From NCBI GenBank assembly GCA_001692895.1, contig KV748211.1:434001-498000 (forward strand): 64,000 nt of DNA, read 5' to 3'. Below are positions 37,701-49,400 of the stretch, one piece after another (position 1 is the first letter of the stretch; each line of letters starts with the position of its first letter). This DNA comes from Cenococcum geophilum 1.58 (Eukaryota > Ascomycota > Dothideomycetes > Gloniales > Gloniaceae). The notes under the pieces were generated by a model that was not told where the DNA came from, did not search any database, and saw only the letters and a program-made list of their open reading frames with translations. A program made the position numbers and the translations under genes.

Positions 37701-40289
37701 ATATTATATATCTTAGCGGTAAGCCAGTACTCCAAGTTATTAACTTCTTAACCTCCTTCTAAGCCGCACGCTTTTTAAAAGATATATTAGCTAGGAACGC
37801 ATAGGATACTCTTTAATTATATTGGATTGATATCTACCTAAAACCCCCTAATTAAATTGTTTATAACGTAGGAAAGAACTTCTTATCTATAGAGTTTTAA
37901 TAACAGGTAAAGGCAATAACAATTAAGGTTAAGGAAGTCCCCGTTAAGGTATATAATAGTATTAGAAAAGTAAAATAATATTATATACCATTATGCCGCG
38001 CATATAAGATCATTTCTTTAAAACTAAAGGGTACTAGCGAAGAGCTTATCCTATAGATGGCTATTAAGGCTATTAATAATACCGCTAGCCTAAATAGGCT
38101 CGTACCTACATTACTAGTCTTTAGCGCCTACCCTTAAATAACTAACGATTCTCTACTATCTCCCTCCATTGCGCAATAAGCTAAGGCTATTCGTAAAGTA
38201 ATAAAGGAGATACGACGTCTTTATGCTACACGCTAGGTTAATAACGTACTAGGAATAAGAAATAGCCTAAATACCTTAACTACGCTTAATCTACCACTCT
38301 AATTGAAGGTACGCGTATAGCGTAAAAAGGGAGGATAGTTAGGCCTATATAAACTTATTATAATTAATAGTTAAACTTACACTTTTTAAATGCCCCATAG
38401 ACCCACTTAATTCCGCTTAACCGTTATTAAGCCCTATTATAGGGATAATAGCTTTAAGCCTTTACAGGATGCCCTAAAGGATACCCTAGAGGAGAACCAC
38501 GATTAATATACTTCAAAAGGCGAAGGCGATTCTAATACAATTATAGTAGACATACCGCAACTATGACGCGGTAGAGGTCGCCTAAAGGGATCATAAAATT
38601 GCCAACATCTTATTAATTTTGAAGAGCAATTTGTCACCGCTATTGAGAATAGAGATAAACTATTAATGGCCTTTATAATAGCTAAAGAGAAGGCTAACTT
38701 CGAACTTGCAAAATAGCTCTAAAAGGAAGGCCATATTATAACTCTAGGAGCTCCTTTCTAAGCATCTGACAAGCAGGAGATTAACGGTTTTATTATAAGA
38801 GGAGTCTTTAAATTCAAAAAATATAACCCTACTAAGTTTAATAGAGTCCGTATATTTAAGTTAAGAATAGTTAATAAAATTAAAGGTAAAGCTACTAATA
38901 CCCCATTTAAGAAGTTAAGGCTAGTCATTTAAGGTTATAATGATAATAATAAGGAAGTAATCCTTATATAATCCCCTATAATTCAATAAGCTAGTTAATA
39001 AGTTATTATTACGCTAGCTCCCTCCTTAATGAAGAATGGGATGGCGGTTTACCTATAAGATATTACTTAGGCCTACACCTAATTAGAGACGCGCCTTTAG
39101 CGCTTAATACTAACATACCTTCTAGAGCAAATTCGCCACTAATATCCCAAGGATACAATTATGGTTGTACTTAAGCCATTATATAGAATCGCAGAGGTAG
39201 GAATTTATTAGTGGGCTACCTACAGCAAGCACTATAAGGAGAAGCTTTTAATAACTACTTCTATATTTAATCCCTACTTCCTTATTATAACTATAGGAAC
39301 TCTATTTAGAATTGTCGGCATATAAACGGACGATATAATCATCTTAGGAGACGACTAATTCTTAGCTCTTAAAGAAGATAAGCTAGTAAAGATAAACCTT
39401 ATAGCAAAGCTAAAGGAAAAACTTAACTTAGCAATACTATTACTCTTTAATAAATATATCCTCTCCCTAAACAAGGGCTCTATTGCTCTATACCAGAAGG
39501 GTTAAGGTAAGAAGATTGATGTTATTAACGTTAATTCTCTAAAGCAAGGATACGTAGAATAATATACTTGTGGAGCTTATATAGCTTCTATCTATTAACC
39601 TAAGGCTTCCTTTAATCTCTCTGTTGCCGCTTAACACTAGGAACCAACTAAAAATAACATTCTTACCCTAAATAAGCGTCTTTTTTAGTAAATAAACCAT
39701 TTTAATAGGGGACTACTCTACGTGCCTATTAACCTTCCTACCGCTAAGCTCTTTGTATTCGTTAATAGATTGTTTATAAATAATAAAGATTTTAGCTCCT
39801 AGCTAGGATATAAAATTATTATTATAAACGAATCTACCGGAGAGAATGACTTTATAATCTACGGTAACCTTATCTATTAGAGCTTAACTAAGAGTAAGTA
39901 CGTCACTTAAAGCGTTCTAGCATTAAAGATATATAGAATAGTTAGCGGAGTTGATATGGCAATTGCAATTGGAACTACCCTTAAGATGATTATAGACCGG
40001 CTCGAACTTCCTGTTATCCCTATAATTGTATATACCGACTTATATTCCCTCTATAAGTGTTTAGTTAAGCTTAGTACTATAAAGAAGAAGCGTCTTATAA
40101 TTGATATTATAGCACTTCAGTAGTCCTATAAGTGTTAAGAACTCTTTAAAATCTAATAGATTAATAGCTAAGATAACCTAGTAGATGCGATGATAAAGGC
40201 AAACCTAAATAAGGCACTAGAGACGTTTGTTAATATAAATACTCTATATATATAAGTTGAAGGTTAGGTTAAGAGGGAAATTTAGAAAA

Positions 40290-40360
40290 GTTAAGATTTT
40301 ATAAAACTTTAACCGCCGGTTAAAGTTGTCTAATTAATTAGATCCTTACTAAGAGCGCCG
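40290..40360 (-). repeat. Palindromic module, copy 2 (in Copia-B 3' UTR)
   Basis: Core 40305-40327 with the same 11-bp arms. The flanks (CTAATTAATTAGAT, CCTTACTAAG) are the reverse complement of those at copy 1. It lies between the end of pol and the purine tract. Confidence 0.8.
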
Positions 40361-40373
40361 CGCCTAATTAATT

Positions 40374-40447
40374 TAGGTGGTGGTATAGACTTCTGCCAAC
40401 TAATTAGGATTTTCCATACTTGGCATAGAAAATCGCTATTAGCTTAC
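40374..40447 (+). repeat. Hairpin box shared with 30181-30285
   Basis: AGGTGGTGGTATAGACTTCT through CTATTAGCTTA, the same box as in the Gypsy-2 3' UTR, here to the right of the palindromic module instead of to its left. An internal imperfect hairpin is built on ATTTTCCAT and ATAGAAAAT. Confidence 0.7.
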
Positions 40448-40634
40448 TTACTACTAGCGTCTTAGCGGCCCACCCGTCTTTACATTATCTACTAAATTCT
40501 GCCAACTGCCGTATTATTATATATCGTCTGGTTTTGTTATATATTGTCTGGTTTTGTTATATATTATCTGGTATTATTGTATACTGTCTGTTTGTATATA
40601 TATATATAGTAACCATAAAAAGAAGAGTTGCTAG

Positions 40635-40820
40635 TGTCGGGAATAAGGCAAGTTGCCGTCGTATGAAGCATATTGCCGTCACGTGTTAACGTGGCCCTAG
40701 TGTGGTGAGGAACCTTAAGTTCCTTACCCCTTTCCTTATTCCTATTAATAAGAATCAACCAACATCACTGTAACCCTACTCGAGTAGTCGTTATTAGTAA
40801 GTCACCCTGTGTTTCCAACA
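40635..40820 (+). repeat. Copia-B 3' LTR
   Basis: 186 bp, TGTCGGGAATAAGG to TTTCCAACA, keeping the canonical TG...CA ends. Preceded by a purine-rich tract (about 40616-40628) and followed by ATAGA. Confidence 0.9.
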
Positions 40821-41713
40821 ATAGAGTTTTAAACGCGAGGTGTAGTTAACTTTAGAGAATAAGTCTGTTTATTATACCGAAGGTTCTTATTAATTTGTTA
40901 ACATATTATAGCGAATTTAGGTAGGTCTTTCAGCAGTTTCCTACCTACTAACTAGGCTCTAATCTTATTTAAAATAGCTTATTAAAGAGCAGCAACTTTA
41001 GTGGCTTTATTTTAATCTAGCTTGCTAATAAGGCCTAAAATTTTTAAAAAGAAGCTGGTAAAGTCTCGGTTCCGTTATTATAGGTTTTTAAGTTTAGTGA
41101 CAGCTATATATTTATGGCTGGCGTTATTATACGTTCTTTCTAGTAGAGAGATAAAGATTTTAAAATTAATAAAGGTGCCGTTATAAAAGAATAGATCTAT
41201 AGTTTGTATAGCGTTTTTATTTAAACGAGACATTCTATAGCTAATTTTGCTAGTATCGGTAGGGTATTAGTTATAGTTTATTAAAAGTTTTAGATGGAGC
41301 TTGGTTATAAAGGGATATAGGTTATTTTAATTTCTATTAAATATTAGAGGATTAGGAAGCTTTTTGGATTTTATAATAGGTATTAGATTTATTATAAATA
41401 TAGGTTAAGTTACCATTACTAGTTTAAGGTTTGTGTTTAACGGGCTAGGTTTAGATACAGTTATTTTAATCTCATTTATAGGTGTTACTGTTGGGGTCTC
41501 TAACGCGAGTACTTTGGCGTTATAGAGTTCTTTATATATTGCTTTAATCAATTGCTAATACTGGGCTTTTAGTATAGCTTATTACTGGGCTAAGGTATCT
41601 ATAAAGGACTGTTGTATTATAGTTATTTGTTCCCTAACTAGGGTTATAATAGTTAACGTAGCGGATTTGAGTTTGTTTGCTATTTTAAGGGTAGTAGTAT
41701 TAATGTAACGTAA

Positions 41714-42056
41714 TATAAGGGCACGAAGAGACTTTAGGGTAGATTTAAAGGAACAATATAAATTCTATCTAAATCTAAGGGTATAGCTCTTATAAAGAAT
41801 AAGACGTTGCGTAAAGAAGAGAAAGGAATAACAAAAGAATCTTATAAATAAATAGTTAGGGGTCTTAGTGGTCAATGCGTGCGTATATACGTATGCGGTC
41901 TTTGACGGTATTTAGTAGAATTTAATTGATCTGGTAGAACTTAGTAGAAGTCGATCAAGCTGGCAGAATTCGGCAGAATTTGATTAAAGCGTCGGAATTT
42001 ATCTGTTAAGTATTTCACTAAGACATTCCTGCTGTAACTGGGCTAATCCCGTTATA
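41714..42056 (-). repeat. Gypsy-2 5' LTR
   Basis: 343 bp, the same length and ends as 29757-30099. The differences seen are transitions only. Confidence 0.9.
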
Positions 42057-42558
42057 GTAACTAAGTAGACGCCGTAATATAGGCTTTGAAGGCCTTCTGC
42101 TTTACGTTATAGGAATATTTTAACTTAGTAAGGGCTTAAGACAGTTTACTATCTAGCCGCGTAGTAGTAGATTAAATATAAGACCCTAAGGCAACTTAGT
42201 TAAGGAACTAGACGACTATTAAGAGTAATAGGACGCGTATATTTAATATTAAAGATAGAGCGAATATTATAGAACGAATAAATATTCGCTTTAGTGCACT
42301 TAAAATAAGAGGACGGTTATTATAAGAATAGGCTCGCTAACGTAACGTAAACTAATCCTTTTTTTAAACAGCGAAAATACGGAGACGGTATAATCTTACT
42401 AAGAGATAATATCGCAGCAACAGTATAAGCACGACGTTACGCCTATAAAGAGGAAGGAGCCTTAGGTATAAAAGTAACGATATTAACTAAATTAATTAAA
42501 CGGATATTATACCTCTAGTAAATAACTAAAGATATTTAAAATCATTAAGGACAAAAAT
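42057..42558 (+). other. Gypsy-1 3' internal region beyond Gypsy-2
   Basis: This continues Gypsy-1 after the GTAAC target duplication of Gypsy-2. It is AT-rich and lies between the chromodomain end and the polypurine tract. I recognise no conserved domain in it. Its length (about 500 bp) suggests an untranslated region or the decayed end of pol. Confidence 0.55.
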
Positions 42559-42575
42559 AAAGAGGAGGGAGATAG
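42559..42575 (+). other. Gypsy-1 polypurine tract
   Basis: A 17-base purine-rich run, AAAGAGGAGGGAGATAG, directly before the 3' LTR start (TGTTACGG). It is the expected plus-strand primer and fixes the + orientation of the element. Confidence 0.75.
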
Positions 42576-43299
42576 TGTTACGGACGCTTTAAGTACAATA
42601 TTATAACTACTTAGAGAAGAGTTAAAAGAAGCTAGTTAGTTAATTTAAGTATGGTTTATAATAGAGCTAATAGAGTTATATAACGAGGAATAGTAGCTAA
42701 GGTTATATAACGTTATACGCAGTATACGTAGTATATAAAGGGAATGTATATATAATATATATAACACATACCTTACGTATAAAGGGGATTTCTTAAGAGT
42801 ATAGTTATGTATTTAAAGGACTACAATCCCTACCTAGATAGTTCTCTGCTTTGTAGTGAATCTTAAAATATAATTAGAGTTAATCTATTAGGCAACTACT
42901 CTACTAGTTATTATTATATTATTAACTTCTTATTTACCTATATACCTAGCCTATTAATAAGTCTATTAGAGTTCTTACTATCCCTTGACCCGTTAGGGCG
43001 AGTAAGGGGAAGGCCCGTGCGCGAACACCAGAATCAGAACAACGCGTAGGATTCAACCATCAAATACACCACCGTTATGCCTTTTAATCACGCTAGAATT
43101 AATGCAGATCTTGTTTAGAAGACTCAATATAAGATTCCCCCAAATAAGACGGCGAAAAAACCCCCCCGAAGCCTTGGCCACTCCCTGAATTTTGTATTCC
43201 TAAGCACGGCTACCAGATCCTACTGATCTAATTGGTGGGCTCTTATCGATAACTTGCGTGCCCAAGTTGACGGGTTAAGGGATAAGGCTTTATTATATA
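42576..43299 (+). repeat. Gypsy-1 3' LTR, interrupted by a MITE
   Basis: It begins TGTTACGGACG, matches the 5' LTR to 42980, is interrupted by 302 bp of unrelated GC-richer DNA, and resumes at about 43283 with TAAGGCTTTATTATATA before diverging. Differences from the 5' LTR are nearly all transitions. Confidence 0.85.
42981..43282. mobile_element. MITE-like element, 302 bp, not RIPed
   Basis: Terminal inverted repeats TCCCTTGACCCGT and ACGGGTTAAGGGA (12 of 13 positions pair), with TA on both sides. It splits the Gypsy-1 3' LTR, and the LTR sequence resumes directly afterwards. It has no coding capacity, and its composition is clearly GC-richer than its surroundings. TA flanks suggest mobilisation by a Tc1/mariner-superfamily transposase. 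The intact 5' LTR reads CTATAAGG at this site, so either TA was duplicated and one TA lost, or the target was TATA. Confidence 0.8.
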
Positions 43300-44541
43300 A
43301 TATGCGGCAATCTATAGTAACTTACCGGTATAAAGTTCTGCTAAGTTTTGCTAACTAAGTTCTGCTATTTTCTGCTAGTACTATAATAGTTTATCTTAAA
43401 AAGGTTTATAAAAAGGTACGCTCTAAGGAGTAGTGTCTTACTAAGGTCTTTATAAGCTTAAGGTTAAGAAGGCTAAAAAGGATTTTAATTAAGTTAAAGC
43501 AGAAATAACTAATATACTAGTAGTAAATCTCTTAGATAATCTAGCTTATTTATTACCTTTAACTAATTCTTTTATCTTTAACTCCTTCTTAATATTACCT
43601 AACTCTTTCCCTTTTTCTAATACTCCTATACATTTTCTATAGTATTCTTTAAGTTCTATAATAGCTCCTAGGTAGTCTTATTATAGCCTATCTACTTAAC
43701 TTTATACTATATTTTATTATTAACGTCCTTATAACTAATAATCCTTAAAACTTACTATTTGTCTTTTTCTTACCCTTTATACGTATCTGCTTTATAAATT
43801 AGTAGCTTAATATTCCCGTATACTAGCCTAAGTATTATAATATATTATATAGGGTAGATTATTATTTTAGCTAGTAGGTTTAACTTAAATATAACTAGTA
43901 AAATCCTTTATATAATTTTAAAAGGTTTTAGTTTAATATAGTCCAATTTCTCACTTAGTTGTTAACTCTTAAAAGTTTTATATAGTAGCTATACTTTATC
44001 CCCCTCCTTAAGATCTAGCCCCTTAAATCTCTTAGCGTTTTAATACTTTTTTATTCTTTTTTATACTATTTTCGCTAATTCTATAAAGTCTATATAAATA
44101 TTTATTAGTATCTTTATTCTTTCTTTAGCTATACTACTTATCTTCTTTACTTACTATAATAATAATAATATTTTTAGCTTATACCTATAATTTACCTTAA
44201 ATAGTAATATACCTATTCCTTCTTACGGTATTATATTATATATAAACTATATAACTAGTAATAATAATACCTAATTATTCTGCATATAGTTAATATAATA
44301 TCTTAAATATTATTCTAGCGTCTAATTTAATCTTTTTATTTAACCGTCTATCTACGGGTAATATACTATTAATATTACTATACAAACCCTTATTCCGCTA
44401 AAAATACCTTTTAAAATACCGCTATAAATTTTAAATCTCTATTTAATATAATTTTACTTAGTACTCTATATCTTATAAATACTTCCTTAATATAGATTTT
44501 AGTAATATCCTCTACTAAGATTTCTTTTATATATGCTATAA
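43300..44541 (-). mobile_element. Gypsy-1-family relic, integrase to chromodomain (fossil), left part
   Basis: The reverse complement aligns with Gypsy-1 over roughly 28600-29750: integrase C-terminal part (about 44500-43850), chromodomain (about 43740-43600) and the region after pol, including a stretch similar to 29700-29757 near 43383-43440. No LTR of its own is recognised at the left end (43300-43380 has repeated TTCTGCTA motifs). It is cut by the LINE at 44541 and resumes at 50138. Heavily decayed with many breaks. Confidence 0.75.
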
Positions 44542-44999
44542 TCTTTATATAATCTTGGGGGCACGCAATATAAGGGATTAGAGAGGAGCTCTTACTACAC
44601 CCGGCCCAAAAAGACTAAAACTAACCAAAAGAACCCTAAAAAACACCTAGAGAATCCCCCTAAGATGTATGTATCGCAGGGGAGGCACACGTTAAATAAC
44701 GGTGGTTTGCACTCGCGCGCGTCTACTAGAACCACGCCTAGCAATGGCCCTCTATAATAAGAACGGGCGAATACCACACTATAAAGCGGAAAGACCTCTA
44801 TTAAGAAGGCATCTAATAAAATATAAAGCCTATTAGACGCGTTTAGTATCCGCAGTTATGGGGGAGCAACCGTCAGCCATAACGAACTAATGCAGCTAGT
44901 AGAATGGCTCCGCTAATCCAGTAAACCTTAGGCGCCCCTCCAGCAAACCCTTGATTAAATCCTCTAACGGCTAAGCAAAATTAAAAATAAATAAAACCC

Positions 45000-46400
45000 C
45001 TTCTTACCGGCGAACCGCACCTGGGCTGCCGTAGCTACGTGTCTATAGTATAGGGAACCTACCCCCCTAAAGATAATATCCGGGTATATAATTATAATAC
45101 GACTAAATATAAAAAAAGTAGAGGGGCTTAGGGGATAATTAGAAACAGAAGTCCTTATGGAGATTTATAAAGAGGTTTACGACGCTATTATAGTCCGGCA
45201 CCTTAGGAGCGGAGATATTAGAGTTACCCTAAGGGACTAATAGGCAAAGGAACGAGCCGTTAGGGTAGGGGATAGGCTAGGAGAACGTATTGGCATAAAA
45301 GTGCTTCGCGAAGATTACTTAGTCGAAGTCCTAGCGGTTCCCCTAAGCCTTAGGGTAAAAAAGGGACGCTAGGCGGATAATACAGCAATTATATATAAGA
45401 TAGTAAAACAAACGGAACGCCTTATACTAGGACTTGAGATTACCTAAATCTAATGGCTTTAATAGGAAAATGTAAACTAAGTATATAATAAAAATAATAA
45501 AAGAATATAAGGGTCGCCAGAGACTTGCTAGGGAAACGCCGGTTAAACGTATAGCTCCCTTATTATCAGCATATATATACTAGGAATGCAAAAACTCCTT
45601 ATTTAAAAAGGTATTATTATAAATGGCCTTATATATAACGCAAGGCTCTATAACCACAGACTCCACCTAAAATAATGTTATCGCTACGTATAATGGGGAT
45701 ATACTTAATCCACATACGCAGTATAGGTATGCTGCGGCCACTATATAGGCCCCCACGATATAAGATACTACTTAAATTAAGACTAAATAAAATGCGTAAA
45801 CTGCCACTAAAGCATATATAAGGCGTGGGAGAGAGAAGACTGCATTAAATACAGGAGACGGAAGGTAAGGGCTTAATAGCTACGGGAATAACTGCACGCT
45901 AGGTTATATAAATAGAAATAATAGGCGATAAGCTAGGGGGGCGTAGGTGCCTTTTTAGCGTTTCCTACCTTTAATACTGGGGGGCTAGGCTAGCTATCCC
46001 AAGCCTTAATGGGCTAGAAGTGACGCTGCGCGATATTATTAGACTATATAGGGATATAAGGGTTACAGGGGATATAAGGGAGAGGACGCCCTGTAGGAAG
46101 ACCCTTATAGACAGCTATAGTAAGCTTAAGACCAGGACAATTAAGAATTAGACTTAACGCGGTAAACATAACATTTGTAGTTAACTCTTAAAGGGTATAT
46201 AGCTAACCAGTAAGAATAGGGGAAGAACTGGAGATAATATTAGATTTAGATATAGAAGCGCTAGTAGGAATACAAGACACGGGAATGGAAAGCTCTATAT
46301 AAAATGAGTAGTAACTAGGGTGTAGATACAAGAGACAGAAGTTTTAAATATCCTAGAGAAAGTGGAAATAGAAGAAGTAAGGAATAATGAAAAGGCGAAG
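45000..46400 (+). pseudogene. Tad1-like LINE ORF1 (gag-like, zinc knuckles)
   Basis: RNA-binding coat-like protein of the LINE. A recognisable segment, RHLRSGDIRVTLRD to GERIGIKVLREDYLVEVLAVPL (about 45200-45340), matches the Tad1 ORF1 middle domain, followed by QTERLILGLEITQIQWL-like sequence (about 45410-45460). Downstream, about 45660-45850, are remnants of three CCHC knuckles (CYRYVQWGY..., CCGHYIGPH, CVNCH...), in which several Cys/His positions are replaced by Tyr. RIP-type stops throughout. The start codon was not determined. Confidence 0.75.
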
Positions 46401-49400
46401 GACCCTTACCGGGGGTCCGCCACCTATCTATTATATAGTATAACTATAGCAATATAAACCACCGTCTTATAAGGCCCTTACTAGACAGTCTAGACCTAGA
46501 GAAATACTATATCCTTGCTATACAAGAACCGTACTACAATACCTATATATAATTAATATACTGCCCCTAAGGATTCTAGCTCCTATATAAACTAAAAGCA
46601 GCCATACGCGTATGCTTTATAATTAGTAAGACTATCAGCCTGTCCTTATAGTCATAGTAGGTAGTTAATCTAAATATTGTAGTTGTAATAATCTAGACAT
46701 ATAGAGGACTGGTATAAATTATTAATGTATATAACCCTAGGGTCGAAGGGGTCCTATAAATAGAGAATATTATATTAGTAATAAGCTTACTTAAAACCGA
46801 AGGCATAGAGTCTATCTTATTAGGAGACATAAACCTCTACCACCTGTGGTAGGGGGGTATCCACGTCGCTGCTGAACGATAGGTAGAGTGCCTACTAAAA
46901 GCTATAGATACCTGAGGCCTTAAGCTGGCTACCCCCCCTAGAGCAATTATATGGCAACGAGGACCCGCTAGAAGTATAATTGACCTTATATTTACGGACG
47001 AAGGCCTATACCAGAGACTTAAAAGGTACAACCCCGAAGAAGAATGGGCACTTACCTTAGACTATATCCCTATCCAGATATAGCTAGATTTGGACATTAA
47101 GGCGCAATTAAATAGTAAAAGATACGTAATAAGGATGCTTAAGGCAGATAGTTTCCTTAATATAGTTAAATAATAACTCTAAGACCTAGAAGAAATCTAC
47201 CTAATACTAAATGAGCGAGGCTTATTAGCCACCCCTAAGGAAATCGACCGAAGACTAGAAAGGATTTAGGCAGCGATTAAAAACGGGCTGGAAGAGCACT
47301 GCCCAGTCTTAAGACTAGGCCCCTACGCGTAATATATATGGTCCGCATAATGCGCGGTTCTTATAGCTAGCTAACAATAAGTAAGAAGGAAATACTTAAG
47401 TAGCCACGACCCTAAAGATAAGAGATAATATAAAGACACAAGAAACTAGTTAAAGAACACCCTAAAAAAAGAAGTAAGGAATAATTGGAGACAATTTATA
47501 AATAAGCACACTTTTAACCCGAGCCTCCCCTATAATAAGGGCCTGTGGGCCATAGTAAAATAGGTAAAGAAAAAGGCAGGGTGACTAGCAGAAGACTTAT
47601 ACCTACCACCCCTATAAAGAGCAGGGGAATTACAGGCCACTAATAATAATAATAAGAAGGTAAAGATCCTTATAGAAAGGTTCTTCCCCTAACCGGCTTT
47701 AGCAGACCTTAGTAATATTACGGTAAAGTACTAGTAACTCGCCTATAGGTCGACAGCGATATAATAATAGAGGAAATGGCCAGAACTATTAGCCGCCTTT
47801 TAAATAATATAGTACTAGGTCCAGATGGGATTCTAAATAAGGCCTTAAAGACCTGTGGACCACTTATAGTACCCTAGCTTGTAGATATAGCTAGAGCATG
47901 CTTTACTATAGGCTATTACCTATAACTTGGAAGATTTATGACGATGGTTATCCTATAAAAAGAAGGTAAAGCAGATTACTTAATCCTAGGAAGCTACCGC
48001 CCTATTACCTTAGAAAACACCCTTAGTAAGATCTTAGAAAAGGTAATAGCGGACTATATAGCAGATACGGCTAAGGAACACGCCCTACTACTATAGAGCT
48101 AAATAGGGGCAAGAAAGAACCGCTTAACACTATTAGCACTTACGCTACTCGTTACTACTATTAAATCTATATAGGCGATGCGAAGGGACTTTGTAGTATT
48201 AATGCTTAGCCTAGATATTAGTGGCGCCTACAATAACGTACCCTATAAGCGTCTCCTATATATCCTTAGGGCAAAAGGCTTCTTAGAATAGATTGTACAA
48301 TTTATCTAAGGGTTCATAGGTTAGAAAGAAATATTACTAATCTTTAGCGGATACCAGAGCCCCCCTATCGCAGTTATAATAGGAATACCATAAGGATTAC
48401 CCCTCTCGCCTATACTCTTCCTTTTCTTTATAAGTAACCTGCTTAACTCCTTTAAAGAAAGGGTAACCTAGGGGATAGGCTTTATTAATAATATAAACCT
48501 AATTATATACGGGCTATTAGCCGCAGAGAATTGTAGAATGCTAGAGAAAGCTTATAACACCTATATAGAATGGGTAAGATAATATAGAGTCCAATTCTTA
48601 CTAGAGAAATACTAGCTAATCTATTTTATAAGAAAACGTAACTAATTTGCAGATCTTTAGTATATAATCCGCATTTAAGGCTTTAGGGGTTAACCAGTTT
48701 AGGGCCTAAGGGTATTAGGAGTATGGGTAGATAGTAAGCTCCGGTGGAGCGTATATGCGGCATAAGCAGCCTATAAGGGCTAGGCATAGTATATCGCATT
48801 ATTTAGGATCGTTAATTTTATATAGGGCCTATGCTTTTAGAGGTTACGCCTACTATATATAGCAGTTGTCCGGCTAACCATAATATATAGGTCTAGTATT
48901 TAGGCCATTAGAGAATCTAAGAAAGGCCCTCCTAAGTCGCTCCTTAAACTACTCTAAAAGGTCTAAATAGCCTGCCTCTGGAGTATAATAGGTGGATATA
49001 AGCGAACGGCCACAGCACTTCTTGAGAAGGAAGCCAATATTCCCCCCCTATAACTATATATTAAAGCCGCTGTAATATAAAAGGCCTAAAATAAACGCAA
49101 CTCTAATATTATAAAGTATATTAAGATACGCCTAAATAAACTATAGAGGGACCCTAGGGCGCCCCGTAGGAGAACAAACTAATAACCCTAAAGTAGGGAA
49201 GATATATTAGAGAAATAGGTAAAGAAAGCAGAAGAAGAATAGTGCTGCTTTAGGGCCCAGGCCCATATAGAGGAGGAAGGGAGACGCGTAAGAGGCCAGT
49301 AAAGATAATAGTAAGAGAGAAAAAGGAGCTAAGGCAGAGCATAAAAGAATGCTGGGAAACTATCTACCGCAATGTAATACTAGTTAGACCAACGCTGGAG

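Larger units (their letters stand above)
34560..40820 (+). mobile_element. Copia-B: Ty1/Copia LTR retrotransposon (fossil) inside Gypsy-2
   Basis: Flanked by two 186-bp LTRs and the duplication ATAGA (34555-34559 and 40821-40825). + strand parts: gag (about 35150-36700), protease and gag-pre-integrase (about 37000-37480, with the NIDKLGVKLNNLKN block), integrase (about 37500-38200), reverse transcriptase (about 38900-39500, with QTDD-like TDDIIILGDD near 39338) and RNase H (about 39750-40260). This matches a Copia lineage common in ascomycetes. A purine-rich AAAAAGAAGAG run precedes the 3' LTR. About 19 transitions separate the LTRs. Many breaks; the innermost and so the latest layer of this branch. 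Confidence 0.9.
29757..42056 (-). mobile_element. Gypsy-2: chromovirus-type Ty3/Gypsy element (fossil), holding Copia-B
   Basis: Flanked by two 343-bp LTRs and the 5-bp duplication GTAAC (29752-29756 and 42057-42061), inserted in the 3' region of Gypsy-1. On the - strand: gag (about 41650-40826, continuing left of Copia-B), protease (about 34150-33650), reverse transcriptase (about 33400-32500; the MPFSVKNGPSIFQQYVND block lies at 33009-32953), RNase H, integrase (about 31800-30800) and a chromodomain (about 30680-30540, LIKWKGYK then a NQIKANTP block). The purine tract abuts the 3' LTR. About 30 transitions separate the LTRs. Heavily RIPed with many breaks, but inserted later than Gypsy-1. 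Confidence 0.9.
9240..43299 (+). mobile_element. Gypsy-1: chromovirus-type Ty3/Gypsy element, outer shell of the nest (fossil)
   Basis: LTR retrotransposon of the chromovirus group. Its own sequence is in pieces: 9240-13518, 23880-24835, 28093-29756 and 42057-43299 (less the MITE). Parts in order: 5' LTR; gag (about 9700-11900); protease (about 12640-12950); reverse transcriptase (about 13170 onward, interrupted by Copia-A and resumed at 23885); RNase H (to 24835, interrupted by hAT); integrase (28100-29300); chromodomain (about 29440-29560); a 3' region split by Gypsy-2; a polypurine tract; and the 3' LTR. Strongly RIPed and broken in many places. It is the oldest shell here because every other element in 13519-42056 sits inside it. 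No target duplication is evident. Confidence 0.88.

Noticed and set aside
9235-42981. ACTAT on both sides of a 401-bp version of the Gypsy-1 LTRs, as a target duplication
   Set aside because: The ACTAT at 42977 belongs to the LTR itself and the flanking T of the MITE; the LTR continues after the MITE at 43283. The match is a coincidence.
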